Of a stretch of DNA of 64,000 bases, positions 12,501 through 23,500 are shown one piece after another; within the stretch, counting starts at the first letter, position 1; each line of letters begins with the position of its first letter. Both the position numbers and the translations under genes were made by a program. The DNA is from Pomacea canaliculata (Eukaryota > Mollusca > Gastropoda > Architaenioglossa > Ampullariidae): contig NC_037596.1 of the NCBI RefSeq assembly GCF_003073045.1, forward strand, positions 13,017,950 to 13,081,949, read 5' to 3'. The notes under the pieces were generated by a model. That model did no database searches, had not been told where the DNA came from, and saw only the letters and a program-made list of their open reading frames with translations.

Positions 12501-15025
12501 ATTGATTTGTGCTATTATTCCCCTCCCCCATGTACCTATAAGAAAAAGCTTCAACATAAAAACTTAAATGGCATATGGCCATGCAGTTTCTTTAGCCAAC
12601 AACCCATTATGTCACGTGCGCTGATAAAGCTTAATATTACATTGCGAGTATAATTACTCAAGATAGCCTCTGGAAAAAATAGTCTGTTCCCCACAAATAT
12701 GACTCCACTCGAAACAGTCTGACTAAATTTTGAAAATTCTCATTAATTATTCATCAATTTTGAAATGCGAAATAAACAACAAAATTCAGAGGCCAAGACC
12801 TTCATCATCTAGTAAATCCTACCATACTAAATGGTACATCTAAAAGGTCTGTCGCAAAATGTAAAGGTAACATTGTTTGAACGCATACATTATCTAGGAC
12901 TGCTAATTGCCACTGATGGCCACAATCACAAAAAAGATTAGGCAAAAATTTTGACGTGTTAAGGGTATAACAGGTATGGCGTAAAAATAATCCATGGACG
13001 AAGTTTTCTAATTATTTCTATACTCAGGAACCCAACTCCCATTTTTTCAACAAGAATTAGAAAACCATTAAAAACCGATGAAAATTAAGTTTGAATTATA
13101 TCATCGCAGGGAAGGCCATCCATAATCTCAACAAACCTCACCCAGTGCGCGAAATATTGCTGCAGTTTACACTTGCTTCGGTGAACAGTACTTTCTGTCA
13201 TTAAAACAAAGTACTATATACTTTCGCATATCACTCTGGACTTGCACTCACATAGACATTAAAGTCATTCATCAGTCCTCCCCAATACATAAAATACTAC
13301 ACTAATCTAGCAACACATAATAAGATGTTAGTTTTGAAGTATACAAAAAGTAATACACATTGACTCACTACCAAACAAAACAGTACATATGTCTAGAGGG
13401 CCGGTAGTCCGGCGTTGTTGTTAGTTTTGGCGGGGCCGGCGGATGATTGTTTTGGGCGGGATCTGCTGAGACATGACTAAAAGATGATGCTCGGCAGTGA
13501 TTGGCTAGGGTTAAAACTCCTAATGGTCCCGACCGGATCGGAGCATCGCGAAAAGTTTACCCTTCCCAGAGGTATATAAGGGCAGAACTGGGACAAAACG
13601 ACAGAGCAGACGACAGCGGATCAGAGAGGGAGCACAGACATGCGAGGGAAAAGTTTGTGAAACCTATTGGGACAGTTTGCTAATGAGTATATAAATCACG
13701 AGAAAAGTGTTGAGGTGAGAACATAGACCTACTTCAGCCCCTGCAAGCAGTCAAAGAACTGAAACAATTTCTTGTCACTACCTCTAGTATTCTTAAGACT
13801 AGCGTAAATAATCTGAATGATGGTCTAAAATTCACTCTGCAGACCTATTTGTTACATAACCTGCCATAACACTGGTCCCTGAACATTATTGTAGTTTGTT
13901 AGAAATTGATAAAGACAACATAGTGTTTCCTTTTATGGAAAAGCTGTTGCTCATCTGAAACAAATATTTTGAAGTGTACAGTTGCGCAATGCAAAAGTAT
14001 TTTTCAAACTGTTTGATTCGAAGATCATACAGAAGTTACGGTATGCTACTGAGATATATATATATATCTAAAAGCGAGGGAGAAGGAACACAGAGTAGAT
14101 TCTCGCACACTACTTCAAATGTGTTTCAAATAAAAGATATATTATGTCGTTTCATCTTTTTCTCCGTGAACGCACGGAGGTAAGAATATGTTTATATATG
14201 GATATATTGATGTATGCGTGATTTCTTTAAAGTCTTATTATTTATAAATGTTATTTTTTGAGAATTTTATTTCTCAAGTACAGGCTGTAGAGATTTTATG
14301 CAATTTGTATCCTTATAACCCTGATACCGATAAACCGGTGGACAAATCTTTTGCTGATGAAGAAGTCGAGCTCAAAATAGGAGTCTCACGGAGGATAACA
14401 GTAGATAAAACTGTGGGCAATAAATAAAATGATTAAATGATTCCTTGAGGTGCTGAAGATAAAGCTAGGGATGATTACTGTAAATGTTGACTAGACTATA
14501 TTAAGTTAAATAAAGCAAAATAGAATGTATATTCTTTTTTGTTGATAGGAAAACGATTTTTGTACAAAGAAACATGCACAAAAATTATTTCGACATAAAT
14601 ATTATTCGTTGAATATTAAAAATAACACATGGACAGGTTAAGGCTTTTCACAGCAAACACGTTTTTCCTACTTGCCTCCTTTCATAAGTTACTACTCTCC
14701 TCAGACAAATACTGGTTTATAGAACTCCACATTTTCTGTTTACCGTTTCAGTTGCTCTTTATTCGTGCCTGTGAACATCGCAAGATTTGTCTTTAACTTT
14801 TTTTTATAACCAATTTACAGGGATGAACCAAGCTGTACAATCACTGAACACCGAGAAAACAACTCTTCTGACATAAAAGATGGGGAAAAACTGGATAGTC
14901 TATTACCACAGAATCCTTCAGTGTCCTCGTTAGAGAGTTTGCAGAGTGCAAAATCATACACTCCACTCCTAAAACACTACTCTCGTACAGAAACCTCATG
15001 CAGTCTTCCTGAGATCTCACGCTAA
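501..15025 (+). CDS. Locus A: intact Ig-superfamily type I membrane receptor, 11 exons
   Basis: Eleven exons join in one open frame of about 621 codons: 501-576, 851-1237, 1974-2249, 2804-3082, 6445-6564, 6738-7025, 9848-9901, 11425-11466, 11928-12038, 12320-12347, 14821-15025. All internal junctions are phase 1 except the last, which is phase 2. Order: signal peptide (residues 1-25), three Ig-like units (26-154, 155-246, 247-339), a membrane-proximal Ig-like module over two exons (340-475), a stalk (476-512), a helix (about 513-537) and a tail of about 84 residues rich in Ser. Expected location is the cell surface. Exons 2-4 match loci C, D and E; exons 5-11 match B and F, so A carries both halves of the family. 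Introns 8 and 9 need GC donors. An AATAAA lies at 15689. Function and ligand are unknown; an immune or recognition role is inference. No domain search was run. Confidence 0.85.
851..1237 (+). CDS. Locus A exon 2: first Ig-like unit (V-like)
   Basis: This is a phase 1-1 exon of 129 codons. Cysteines lie at residues 26, 68, 77 and 101. A conserved C-terminal block, ISQVVSRSLSVM, is shared with C, D and E (ISQVVTRSL). The family signature of this exon is NFSE near the start and a central CTFxWR. The Ig-like call rests on Cys and Trp spacing and exon layout. Confidence 0.8.
1974..2249 (+). CDS. Locus A exon 3: second Ig-like unit (C2-like)
   Basis: Phase 1-1 exon of 92 codons. It opens with PPKVTSL, has the Ig core VTISCSF...GNPPVSFRL, and closes with AKCEDDWPLVRCEG and an N-glycosylation-type NRS. 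The CEDDWPxVRCEG block is nearly the same in C, D and E, making it the best family marker. Confidence 0.85.
2804..3082 (+). CDS. Locus A exon 4: third Ig-like unit
   Basis: Phase 1-1 exon of 93 codons. It starts PPQFV, has Cys in RCFLT and VDCFLSGDPP, and ends with the Ig F/G-strand pattern GSWTLTLRNDVGSVTTTS. The same layout (PPQF...GNWTLTLRN) is seen in exon 4 of C, D and E. Confidence 0.83.
3511..3603 (+). repeat. (GATGAT)n / (TTG)n microsatellite at the end of a SINE/LINE tail
   Basis: About 19 ATG units run into TTG units. Just upstream, 3455-3510 reads as a retroposon 3' tail (AAGCGCTATAAGC ... GGCGCTATATAGATCC). The in-frame poly-Met/poly-Leu reading frame here is a repeat artefact. 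The rest of locus A intron 4 (3083-6444) holds no gene I can recognise. Confidence 0.85.
5661..5695 (+). repeat. (TG)n microsatellite
   Basis: A GT/TG run in intron 4 of locus A with two TATG interruptions. Confidence 0.85.
6445..6564 (+). CDS. Locus A exon 5: first half of membrane-proximal Ig-like module
   Basis: This is a 40-codon phase 1-1 exon (IPKMNCSFHYTD...DFVIYFSPHVGEQ). It matches the 43-codon exon 2 of B and F in the PK-x-x-C start, the central second Cys and the DFxxYF end. Confidence 0.75.
6738..7025 (+). CDS. Locus A exon 6: second half of membrane-proximal module
   Basis: A 96-codon phase 1-1 exon with four cysteines and a final GGCSWNPK; donor GTGCGT. It is longer than the 59-codon counterparts in B and F, so this half of the module is the least conserved part. 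Confidence 0.72.
7026..9847 (+). other. Locus A intron 6, no features recognised
   Basis: 2.8 kb of AT-rich intron with poly-T runs and short TA repeats. I see no coding exon, RNA gene or transposon motif. Confidence 0.5.
9848..9901 (+). CDS. Locus A exon 7: short stalk exon
   Basis: An 18-codon phase 1-1 exon between a TTTTTTGCAG acceptor and a GTATGT donor. It encodes TCFPVDKYEEVSSTRLM, polar and charged, consistent with a stalk. B has a 15-codon exon in the same place. Confidence 0.65.
10610..11070 (+). mobile_element. Decayed non-LTR retrotransposon (LINE) reverse-transcriptase fragment
   Basis: Lies in intron 7 of locus A. 10630-10830 reads as the fingers region of a LINE RT: SDGVSPSTLRHCSDQL, then LKASFTVFGQKK and LEDYRPMTFT. 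About 120 bases on, another frame gives VKFADDITAEG, the FADD form of the RT catalytic YxDD box. Palm segments between them are missing or shifted. Dead 5'- and 3'-truncated copy. Confidence 0.75.
11425..11466 (+). CDS. Locus A exon 8: juxtamembrane stalk exon with GC donor
   Basis: A 14-codon exon. The only junction that keeps the frame into exon 9 is G|GCAAGT at 11466/11467, a consensus GC-AG donor. The matching 42-nt exon of B (23313-23354) has the same GC donor. Confidence 0.68.
11928..12038 (+). CDS. Locus A exon 9: transmembrane helix
   Basis: A 37-codon exon: TIIGAAAGAAVLICLILIL then LTGILLWKKCKSK, a single helix followed by a basic stop-transfer stretch. To stay open into exon 10 the donor must be AAAG|GCAGTG (GC donor). 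The GT 8 bases upstream (after TGCAA) puts a TGA in frame. Confidence 0.75.
12320..12347 (+). CDS. Locus A exon 10: start of cytoplasmic tail
   Basis: A 28-nt exon that shifts the junction phase from 1 to 2. B has an exon of exactly the same length and phase (24284-24311), so this microexon is a family feature. Confidence 0.7.
13390..13690 (+). promoter_or_regulatory. GC-rich island with TATA box, possible LTR or solo promoter
   Basis: In AT-rich intron 10 of locus A, this stretch is clearly GC- and CpG-rich. It has GGTATATAAGGGCAGA at 13570-13585, a good TATA box, about 30 bp before purine-rich sequence. This could be an LTR remnant or a promoter of an unannotated transcript. No primer-binding site or flanking coding part was recognised. 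Confidence 0.35.
14821..15025 (+). CDS. Locus A exon 11: cytoplasmic tail and stop
   Basis: 68 codons including TAA, after a polypyrimidine tract and TTTACAG. It is Ser-rich, with a single Y-x-x-L motif, YTPL at residues 600-603. Lys at -2 means it is not a full ITIM; it could be an endocytic YxxPhi or hemITAM-like motif. Confidence 0.72.
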
Positions 15026-16510
15026 CCTTTTTGTGATTTGTATTTAAATACACACACTCAATTTAACTGTCGAGTGTCAATTTATGACATTGCGACGGTA
15101 TTCTTGACTATCAGATTATCGTCGTCTTTGTTGTTTGTAAATATGCTGTAAAGGGGATGTGTTTTTAGTAATTCCCAAGAAACAAGAAAACTCCTGAAAC
15201 AAATGACAGAAGAGATCTCGTATGTAATTACATGTGATTTTTGTAAACATTTAATTCTGTCAAATTGCAGTCTTCAATTTTAGAAAGGATATTGAGAATC
15301 AGCCGCTTCTTTTACTATTCACTTTTTATATTTACCCGTTGATCTGAGTTAAGACGTTTTTGTGTCTTATGGGGATACGTCCGCCTGTTACTTTATTTGC
15401 CACATTCCTAGATTGATTTATGTGTTTTCACCAATTTTCTTCTCTTTGTGAGTCATTTTATTTCTACTGCCTCATCTTAGAAGTTTTCATTAATTGCACC
15501 CAAAAGCATTAATGATGAGCTTCGAGCGCTGTAAAAGTCGGTTCTGATATATCTAACATTGTACATCTCCAGAAAGCTAGGTTTGCAATGACGGTTAGCG
15601 TGATGCTCTAACAAGATTTGTGTTGATGGAACGAGATTTATATCTGAGAAATTTAGGCCACTACATACAAGATTATGAGCAGAGCTTTAATAAAAGCGTC
15701 ATATCAACTTACAAATAGTTTTAAAATCAGAACTGTATTAACTTATTGAAGATTCCATGAAGTGGCGAGGCTGCAGACAGCATCTATGTTGATGGTATCC
15801 ACTTTCTTCAAACATGAATAGCTGCACGGACAGACATTGCAATAACCCTTTGCCTTTAGAACAGCTTACATTATTACAATTAGCTCTAAAAACACATGGA
15901 CACCTTGAAGAGCATTTCTCAGTCTCAAAAACTATTGTAGTCTAGTGATGTTATCAAAATGTGCTGATCACCAGTATAAGCAGTAAGCCTCTGGTCCTAC
16001 CTCGTATGGTTGTTACCACTGGTTTGATCGAATTAATGACTATTTCTAGCAATTATAACAGAAGGCATTTTAACAATATTTTAGGTCATATTACAGGATG
16101 ATGACTGAAATTCTCGAAAAACTGAAAATGGCAGCTACACCTCCTATAGAATGCAAGGCTTGAGAACAAATTTCAGAATCGAAAATGGCTATCATTCGAT
16201 GGCAAAAAAGCTAACATAGTCTTTCTTACCTGGTTATAGATTGTTAACATCGTAGGTTATCGTTTTATATATCGTTAAAAAGTAGCCAAAGTCAGTACAT
16301 AAAAACGAGAACAGATCGTAGGATAAGATAGCATAATCGTAAAATTTAAACAGAACATTATAGATTGTTATTCATTGCTTGTGCTGTCATTTCTTACAAT
16401 AGGCATCTTCCACTAATGGCTTTTGTCTCCTGTTTTTCCTTTTATCATTTCGTTTTGAAACTTCTTGTTTTTGAGACCAGCATCCATTATTAATATGTTT
16501 GTACGTTTTT
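15026..16510 (+). other. Locus A 3' UTR and downstream spacer
   Basis: Follows the TAA at 15025. An AATAAA hexamer at 15689-15694 is a plausible poly(A) signal. No other feature recognised before the minisatellite. Confidence 0.45.
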
Positions 16511-16516
16511 AATTTT

Positions 16517-17290
16517 AGTGAAGTGCTTTGAGAGTGCTTTTTATGGTGCGAAAAGCACTATGCAAATCATTTTAATTATTCTTGTTGTTAATTACAGTTA
16601 AGCGCTTTGACCATGTTTATGGTGGAGAATGTCATATGCAAATCATTTTAATCACTGATGTTAATGACAATGAAGCGCTTTGACCATGTTTATGGTGGGG
16701 AATGCGCTAAGCAAATCCTTTTAATGATTTTTTTTTAGTTAATGACAATGAAGCGCTTTGACCATGTTTATGGTGGGGAATGCGCTAAGCAAATCCTTTT
16801 AATGATTTTTTTAATTAATGACAATGAAGCGCTTTGACCATCTTTATGGTGGGGAATGCGCTAAGCAAATCCTTTTAATGATTTTTTTTTTAGTTAATGA
16901 CAATGAAGCGCTTTGACCATGTTTATGGTGGGGAATGCGCTAAGCAAATACTTTTAATGATTTTTTTAGTTAATGACAATGAAGCGCTTTGACCATGTTT
17001 ATGGTGGGGAATGCGCTAAGCAAATCCTTTTAATGATTTTTTTTAGTTAATGACAATAAAGCCCTTTGACTATGTTTATGGTGTGGAATGCAGTGGTGTC
17101 GAATGCACTATACAAATCCTTTTAATTTTTAATTTTTTTCTTTGTTTATGACAATGAAGTGTTTGGCCATGTTTGTGGCGGGGAATGCAGTATGCAAATC
17201 CACTTTGTTATTTTTGTTAATAAGACTACGTGTATTGTGTAAAATGTGCTCTGCATATAAAAAAAATTTATATTGTTAATGACAAGTAAC
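16517..17290 (+). repeat. 77-bp minisatellite built from a retroposon 3' tail
   Basis: About nine tandem units with starts at 16672, 16750, 16826, 16905, 16981 and 17058 (spacing 76-79). Each has GAAGCGCTTTGACCATG, TATGGTGGGGAATGCGCTAA, CAAATCCTTTTAATG, a T-run and TTAATGACAAT. Central units are almost identical; outer units diverge. The AAGCGCTTTGA...GCGCTA..CAAATC plan is that of SINE/LINE tails elsewhere in the window. Confidence 0.9.
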
Positions 17291-17399
17291 CACTTTGAAC
17301 CTGCTTTTTACGGTGGGAAATTTTTTTTTACAAATTATTATTATCATTATTATGATTATGAATATGAAGATTGAAATGGATAAAGATTGAAACTACTAT

Positions 17400-19200
17400 T
17401 CAAATTTTACGTTTTTTACACAGATGGTATGCGCGTGCTTGCTTTTAATTGTTGATGTGTGTTTCAAGAGGCACAGACACAGTAAATGTAAACCATTTTA
17501 CTTTTTCACACATCTTTTACACACTCACACACACAGACACACATTCCCAGTGATGACGGCCAGTAGAGTCTATCAAGTGAATGGCACGTGGAATGAATGA
17601 GTTGTGGTGACGATTGGTTCTTTATACATCGGGTACCTACAGTTAAACCGCAAGAGTGAAAACTCACATGTCAACACATGATCAGAAATACAGAGGATGC
17701 GGGATGCCTTCCTGAGGAAATGCTGATGACCAAAGCTTGACAAGTCCCTATGCCTGGTTCCGGTGATCTTGGAACAGATATTAACAAGGGAGACAAGACT
17801 GTTTCTGTTCCCTAGGGAGAGGCTATGGAACCAAGAGAGAAAAGAAAAGTGATGAGACTTTCAATGAAGGACTGAAAGAACCGAGTGAGGATGACAGAGC
17901 TTACACAGAAAGATCTGAGTTTCCTTAGGAGGTACAGACGTTGTTGGCTCTTACGGAGGATCACGTTAGTGTTGATATCCCAGTTAAGCTTGTTATCAAC
18001 GAAAGTAACTCGTCAGCCGGCCAGCAACTACTCCACCACGGCCAAGCCTATACCTAAAATCATCTGTGTGTGCGCGTGTATGCGTGTGTATACGTGCCAT
18101 GTTCCATACTACTGTAAGGTGACAACAGGATCTGAGAGAAGACCCTTAACAGAAACTCTCTGTTGCCTGTTTGTTTAAAGTCCAGGATCCAAAGAGTTGG
18201 TTGGTGAGACAGATGGAAGTCTAAAAGCGGCTCTCCTCCAACAAGTGAGGCTGTACAATGTTAGCAGTAGAAAAATCAACAAAGAGAAGCCTGGCGTGAA
18301 CTTATTATTACAATATCTTAATGCTAGAGCTTTAGGCAAAGTCTAGGTGCTGACTTCAGTTGTATCAGTGTGGAATGTATTCAAATTCTGTCAGTGTGTT
18401 TGAGTTTAGAATCGTTAGTTTGAGAGCAAAAGCAGAACAAACAAATAATTAGCGTAAATATGTTTATGATGCAGTCAACTTTTCTGTCCTTCTACAAATG
18501 GAGCAATCATTACTTCTGTCCTCCTTCTTTATTTCGATTATTTTAGTGTAGTCTCTGCGTGGAGCTGCGGAGAGACACGATGGAGGCACTTTTATGTCAC
18601 TTTTTTAAACTGCAAATTTCAAAATAATAATATAGTTTTTGCTGTCAATCAATCACTTATTGCTCGTGGTATACACACGGACACGTACACACACCAAACA
18701 CATATATAAAAGACATCCACGTCTTTCTGGTTCTTGTTAGCGGACAGATTTGCTGTGAATAACGATTTTGATTGTTTTTTGTGTGACAAAAAAGGATCTT
18801 TTTATAATGATTCGGACTATGACCATGACACGTTTGTGGATTTATGAGGCTAAGCCACGACCGGCAATCATATGGCAAGGCTAATCATGTCAAAGATCTA
18901 CGAATTGTATCCGATGTGGATAAGGTGTCTACTTTCGTTGATACTGAGAAGTGTGTGTGTGTGACACCACCAAGTGTCCTTGATATCGTAAGCAGGTATG
19001 CCGTATAGTAGGTCACCCGATACACAAAAGTATCTATCGGTAAACACCTGCAATAACAACTCCACCAGAAAAAGCTTAGGCCTTTCTTCGTAGACTATCA
19101 CAGCCATCTTATTCCTTGTTACAGAGACGTAACACTACTGTGGCTGACAAACTGCTTACATGGATTACTACTAAAAAGGTTTTCTTATTTTGGTTTTCGT
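17400..19200 (+). repeat. Spacer block shared with 46.9 kb and 60.7-61.5 kb
   Basis: 17430-17500 and 18625-18680 match 60715-60790 and 60850-60905. 19125-19180 matches 61400-61460 (TGTTACAGAGA, TAACACT, ATGGATTA). 17545-17690 matches 46910-47080 (CCAGTAGAGT, ATCAAGTG, GGTACCTACAG). It is therefore part of the block duplicated with locus F plus a dispersed repeat. No gene recognised. Confidence 0.6.
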
Positions 19201-19298
19201 TTCTAACTATGATTATTTTTCTGACTTGGTAGCGATTTATATTAATCAGGATTTGTATTCAGTTCTATAACAATACAGCTGCACTGTCTGTCAGGGTG

Positions 19299-19386
19299 GT
19301 AACCATCAAGTCTTCCTCGAGCTCAGGGTGAGACCTGAGGCCAGAAACTTCTCCACCCTTGAGCCAGAGAAAGACTTGATGGTTAC
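19299..19386. repeat. Inverted repeat / hairpin
   Basis: GTAACCATCAAGTCTT at 19299-19314 is the exact reverse complement of 19371-19386. Pairing continues imperfectly inward (19315-19330 with 19354-19370), leaving a loop of about 23 bases. It may be a small MITE-like element. Confidence 0.75.
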
Positions 19387-19900
19387 TACTTTGATAGACA
19401 ATACGGCCTTACAGAGAAGTAACACTACAGGTTGTTTACACATGTTAGCAACTCACCTTACTAAATCTGAATTAGCTCTTTAAATTATACTCATATATAT
19501 TGCATGTATATGTATATTAAACGAACGTTTGTTTGCCGTAAGTGAACTAAGTCTTTGCATAATGAAGTTCCCTGAGCAATTTCCCTGAATTCGCTATTAT
19601 TAATAACTGTTTCCTAACTAAAAAATATTCCATTTAATTCTTTTTAAATTTGTACTCCATATTCGTATAGTATCTCACAAGAGAATGTCTAAAGGTGGGG
19701 TCAGAACAATGAAATTTAGAAACGTGAATAGTAAGTTTAGCAGTCTAACAAGCCAAGACTGGAAGATGAACAAGTCTTGTTAGTGCTCAATGCGTCCATT
19801 AAGTCCAGGAGTGCTTCCTGTGAGAAGATGATCTTTACTGTCTTGAATAAATAAAGAACTTTGTTGACCTGTTGATGAAGGTTTTTCAGATATTTTCTTT

Positions 19901-19999
19901 TGGTTGGTTGGTTGGTTGGTTGGTTGGTTGGTTGGTTGGTTGGTTGGTTGTTTGTTTGTTTGTTTGTTTGTTTGTTTGTTTGTTTGTTTGTTTGTTTGT
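19901..19999 (+). repeat. Compound (GGTT)n(TTTG)n microsatellite
   Basis: About 12 GGTT units run straight into about 12 TTTG units. Open frames of Val-Gly-Trp-Leu or Gln-Pro-Thr-Asn type on both strands are repeat artefacts. Confidence 0.92.
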
Positions 20000-20471
20000 G
20001 TTGGAGGTTCTTTTGTTGTAACTTGTGCTGTTGTTCCTTCCTCTATTATCTCCACCTTCATGCAATGACTATGGACTTGAAGCTTTTACGATGTGTTGGT
20101 CTTACTTGTTCTCGAAGTCAAACAGTGGCTGAGTGGCGTTTCTCTTTCAACTTCAGTTTTAGTCTCCTTAATCGACTATCTGTGCTTGATCTTCTGTAGT
20201 AGCCTTGCTTGGATACATCCTTGCTTTATCCTTGTTTATGCTGAATTTAAAACTTCTTAACAGCAGGAATTTGTCACTGTGCTTTTAAAAAGTCACTAAA
20301 ATAGTACCAAGTTGTTGTTCTTGATTCTTTGTTAAACTGAATGGTAATGATCAAATGAATCCATGGTTATAGTCTAAATGCACTAAGACTGCTACGACAT
20401 TAAATGATGATAAAGTTATCTTTGATGTACAGCTGTTATCACATAATTAGCACAATGGGATTATTTTTCAG

Positions 20472-20543
20472 AAACTACAGACGTTTACAGAATACTCAGT
20501 GATTGCAGACGCACACGGTTAAGCCACACCATTGCGATGGAAA
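20472..20543 (+). CDS. Locus B exon 1 (start-bearing or internal)
   Basis: 72 nt between TTTTTCAG and GTAAGT, open in phase 1. ATG at 20537 gives only two codons before the donor. In F the matching exon (62544-62620) is 77 nt and closed in that phase, but its ATG at 62605 is also in frame with the next exon. The region may thus be 5' UTR plus start codon in both genes. Confidence 0.5.
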
Positions 20544-23500
20544 GTAAGTTCATAGACTTATATGAGAGATCATTATGAATGCAACGGGTTTTTATACAGT
20601 TCAATTAAAATTACAATGTTTTCAACTCAATCAAGATTATTTAAATTCCAAACGAAATTACCAAGCCAATAAAATCATGTCTACTACAAGACAAAATACA
20701 TTATTAACAATAGCAAGGGAATTAAACCAACATATATTTTTGTGTTTTAAAATTAAGCTGATCTTCGAAAAATAATTTTGGGGTGTTTGTGTATTTTGCA
20801 GGCAGTCCTAAAATTGGTTGCATAGTAAGGAATGAAAAGGATCCGTATCAGATGCAATGCATATTTTCAACGGACCCAGGAGATAAACGAGACTTTTCTG
20901 TCTACTTTCATTCTCCTGATGGAAAGCAAGGTATTTTGACTCGCGGTCTTTCTGCCTTTGTTATTTCCTGACTCATTGTGTCTTTATATTTTATTTTCTT
21001 GATCTTGATCTTTGTCTTTATACTTCATCGACTGCCACTTGGTATTCACTAGAGTATCTAAAAAGTGTTATCGATATCTTCGTGAGATCAATGTCGATGA
21101 TAAATACGTAAGTAAATACCGCCAGCAGGACTATTTATCTACTTGTCTATTTATCTATCCGTTGTGAGATATTATTTCCAGCTACTGCATTTTCAGTTTT
21201 AGTTATAAATTATTTTAATTTAAACATAGTTAAATTCTTGTACCTCAAACTTCTTAGAAAAATAAGAGCTAATCTTCTGGTAACACAGTTGACATCTCCG
21301 AAGAGAAAGAGCTTTCTAAATGTTCGTTTCTTAAAATGTTTTTAAATTAAACCTTAGAAGCTTAAACATGTAACTCAGTTTATTAATCGTAGATATTTAC
21401 ATTTCAAATATTTTTCGCAGAGATAATGGCTAGTTGTACACACAACGAAAGATAGAATGTATCTTTGCACATCAGGGTCTTAGCCTCACAGAAGATTACA
21501 TCTCAGTGTCTGAAACATTTTCGACACAAAAAGGGAACTTTGTTTGTCGAGATGCAGGCCCAGCATTGGAGCAGTTTCCTTGTTTTTACTCAGGTAAGAC
21601 CTTATATTGCTGTCTGATAGTAAATATTTTGAAGATTTTTTTTAAGTAGACGAAGACAGAAGCTTTGCTCTGCTCACATAAGGTCATAAAAATATTTTAA
21701 GGAAGTGGTTAGATATAAAGATTATTCTACGAAACAAGAAAAAAATTTTAAAAGGGTAGCTTTCTTAGCTGTCTAGTCTCAAGCTTATAATTATTTTTTC
21801 TTGACTCTTTTAATTTTACATCGGCTCATCTCCAGACAACTAAATGTTACTGTGTAGATAGTGAAATTGACTGTAAAGTATAAAAGAAGAACGATAAGAT
21901 TACGATTGAAAACCTCTTTTCTTTCGTTAAGCATGTGAAGTAAAGTTTATATTAGTAGAGCAAGCTGACAACATTTTATTGAATAATTATGGATGACAGC
22001 TTAATCATGTGGCTATTGGCACCTTTGTCAAAGACTATAAAACTAAAGACACCGTACTAGTCCTGTAGGGGTAGGGAGGTTTATGTGTAGGTATGTGGTA
22101 CAAACGCGATCCTTTTATCTCCATCTAATTGAAGAGGTTAGTGTTCAATCACCAAAGATGCAGTACCTAAACAATAATGGAAAAGCAAACAAAGCTTTTG
22201 TTCTAATTGTTATGCCACATTAACTTTAAACAAGTGAACAACTGTTTACACAGATTAATTTGTCTGATACTATGCAAAGCTATACCAGTGTAGATACTAG
22301 CACACTATAATGTGTATATATACCATAGCTTCTTAGTGGTAAAGATTTGTTTATTTAAATTACCTTCCATTTGTGGACTCATAGCTGTATACAATTGATA
22401 GTAATATTCTCTAATTTGTTTTTTTTTATAATTTTTTTCAGGCAACAGTGTAAAGCCTGAAGTCAAGTGCGGCATGACAGATGTTGGTAAGTAGAAATTC
22501 TTTTACGTTCAATTTCAACACAGTCTCACTTGTTTTACTATTGTCGCAAATGGTTCCGCCATCCACCTTAGATTTTAATATAACTTTCGTTTTTTATGAC
22601 AAAACCTCCAGATAACCTATCGATTCATCATAACTTTGTTCACTGCCAAGATTATGCTTATTACCTTTAAAAGCGAACAGTATCATTATTGTTGTTTGTA
22701 AAAAAAGGGTTGAGTTAGTTTTAGCCATTGCACTACTGAATGCCTAGAAATATCATAAATGTTCTGGCTATGAAGATAAACTGTGTATCAAGCATATTTT
22801 CTGGAGACTAGCATTGTGCTTACAGACCTTGAATTAGGTTTTTCCCCCCTTCTGGCCACTCAGTTTAGCTAACGTCTACACTTTCTGCGCTTGCAATAAA
22901 CTGGCGCTGGCTTACATTGGTTATATGCCATTTTACTCATTCTCATCCACTATTCTTAATCAGTTGTTTATCCATCTCTTGAAGAAATGGTACACATGTG
23001 TTTTTGTGCGCGCGCTTGTGTGTGTGTGTGTGTGTGTGAATGTATGCTTGAATCTTCATCATATTAAAAAAAAAATAAATGTTACAAAAATCGAGATACC
23101 AAAAAAATCAACTTTTAATTCTCATTCAACAGGTGTGGTTCGGCCACCCACGCCTTGCTGAATATTAACTCTGTGTTACCCTTCTGTGACATTATCATTC
23201 AGTTTCGAATATATCAATGTAGGCATAGCATAAAATGGTTTAAAACAATCATTATGTTTTCTTGCTGCTCAAGAGTATTACACATTATAATGATAGTTGC
23301 TTCTATTCATAGGACCCAACACACTTGACAATTCTGTAGATTTTGGAACCGAAGGCAAGTAACATACTCTTGTGATTTATGGATGCTTTAAACTATATTA
23401 TGTATTAGCAACTGGCAATGTAGTGAACTGTGATAGACCTTGTTCTGTGTCTGAGTGCGTCCTTCGTGTTAGTCTATAATGTTACATTTTTTTAGTAATG

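Noticed and set aside
13501..13683. 60-codon frame in the GC-rich island
   Set aside because: Composition effect of a GC-rich stretch; no motif, no splice context.
19780..20199. Open frames on both strands at the GGTT/TTTG repeat
   Set aside because: Tetranucleotide repeat gives artefactual Val-Gly-Trp-Leu and Pro-Thr-Asn-Gln runs.
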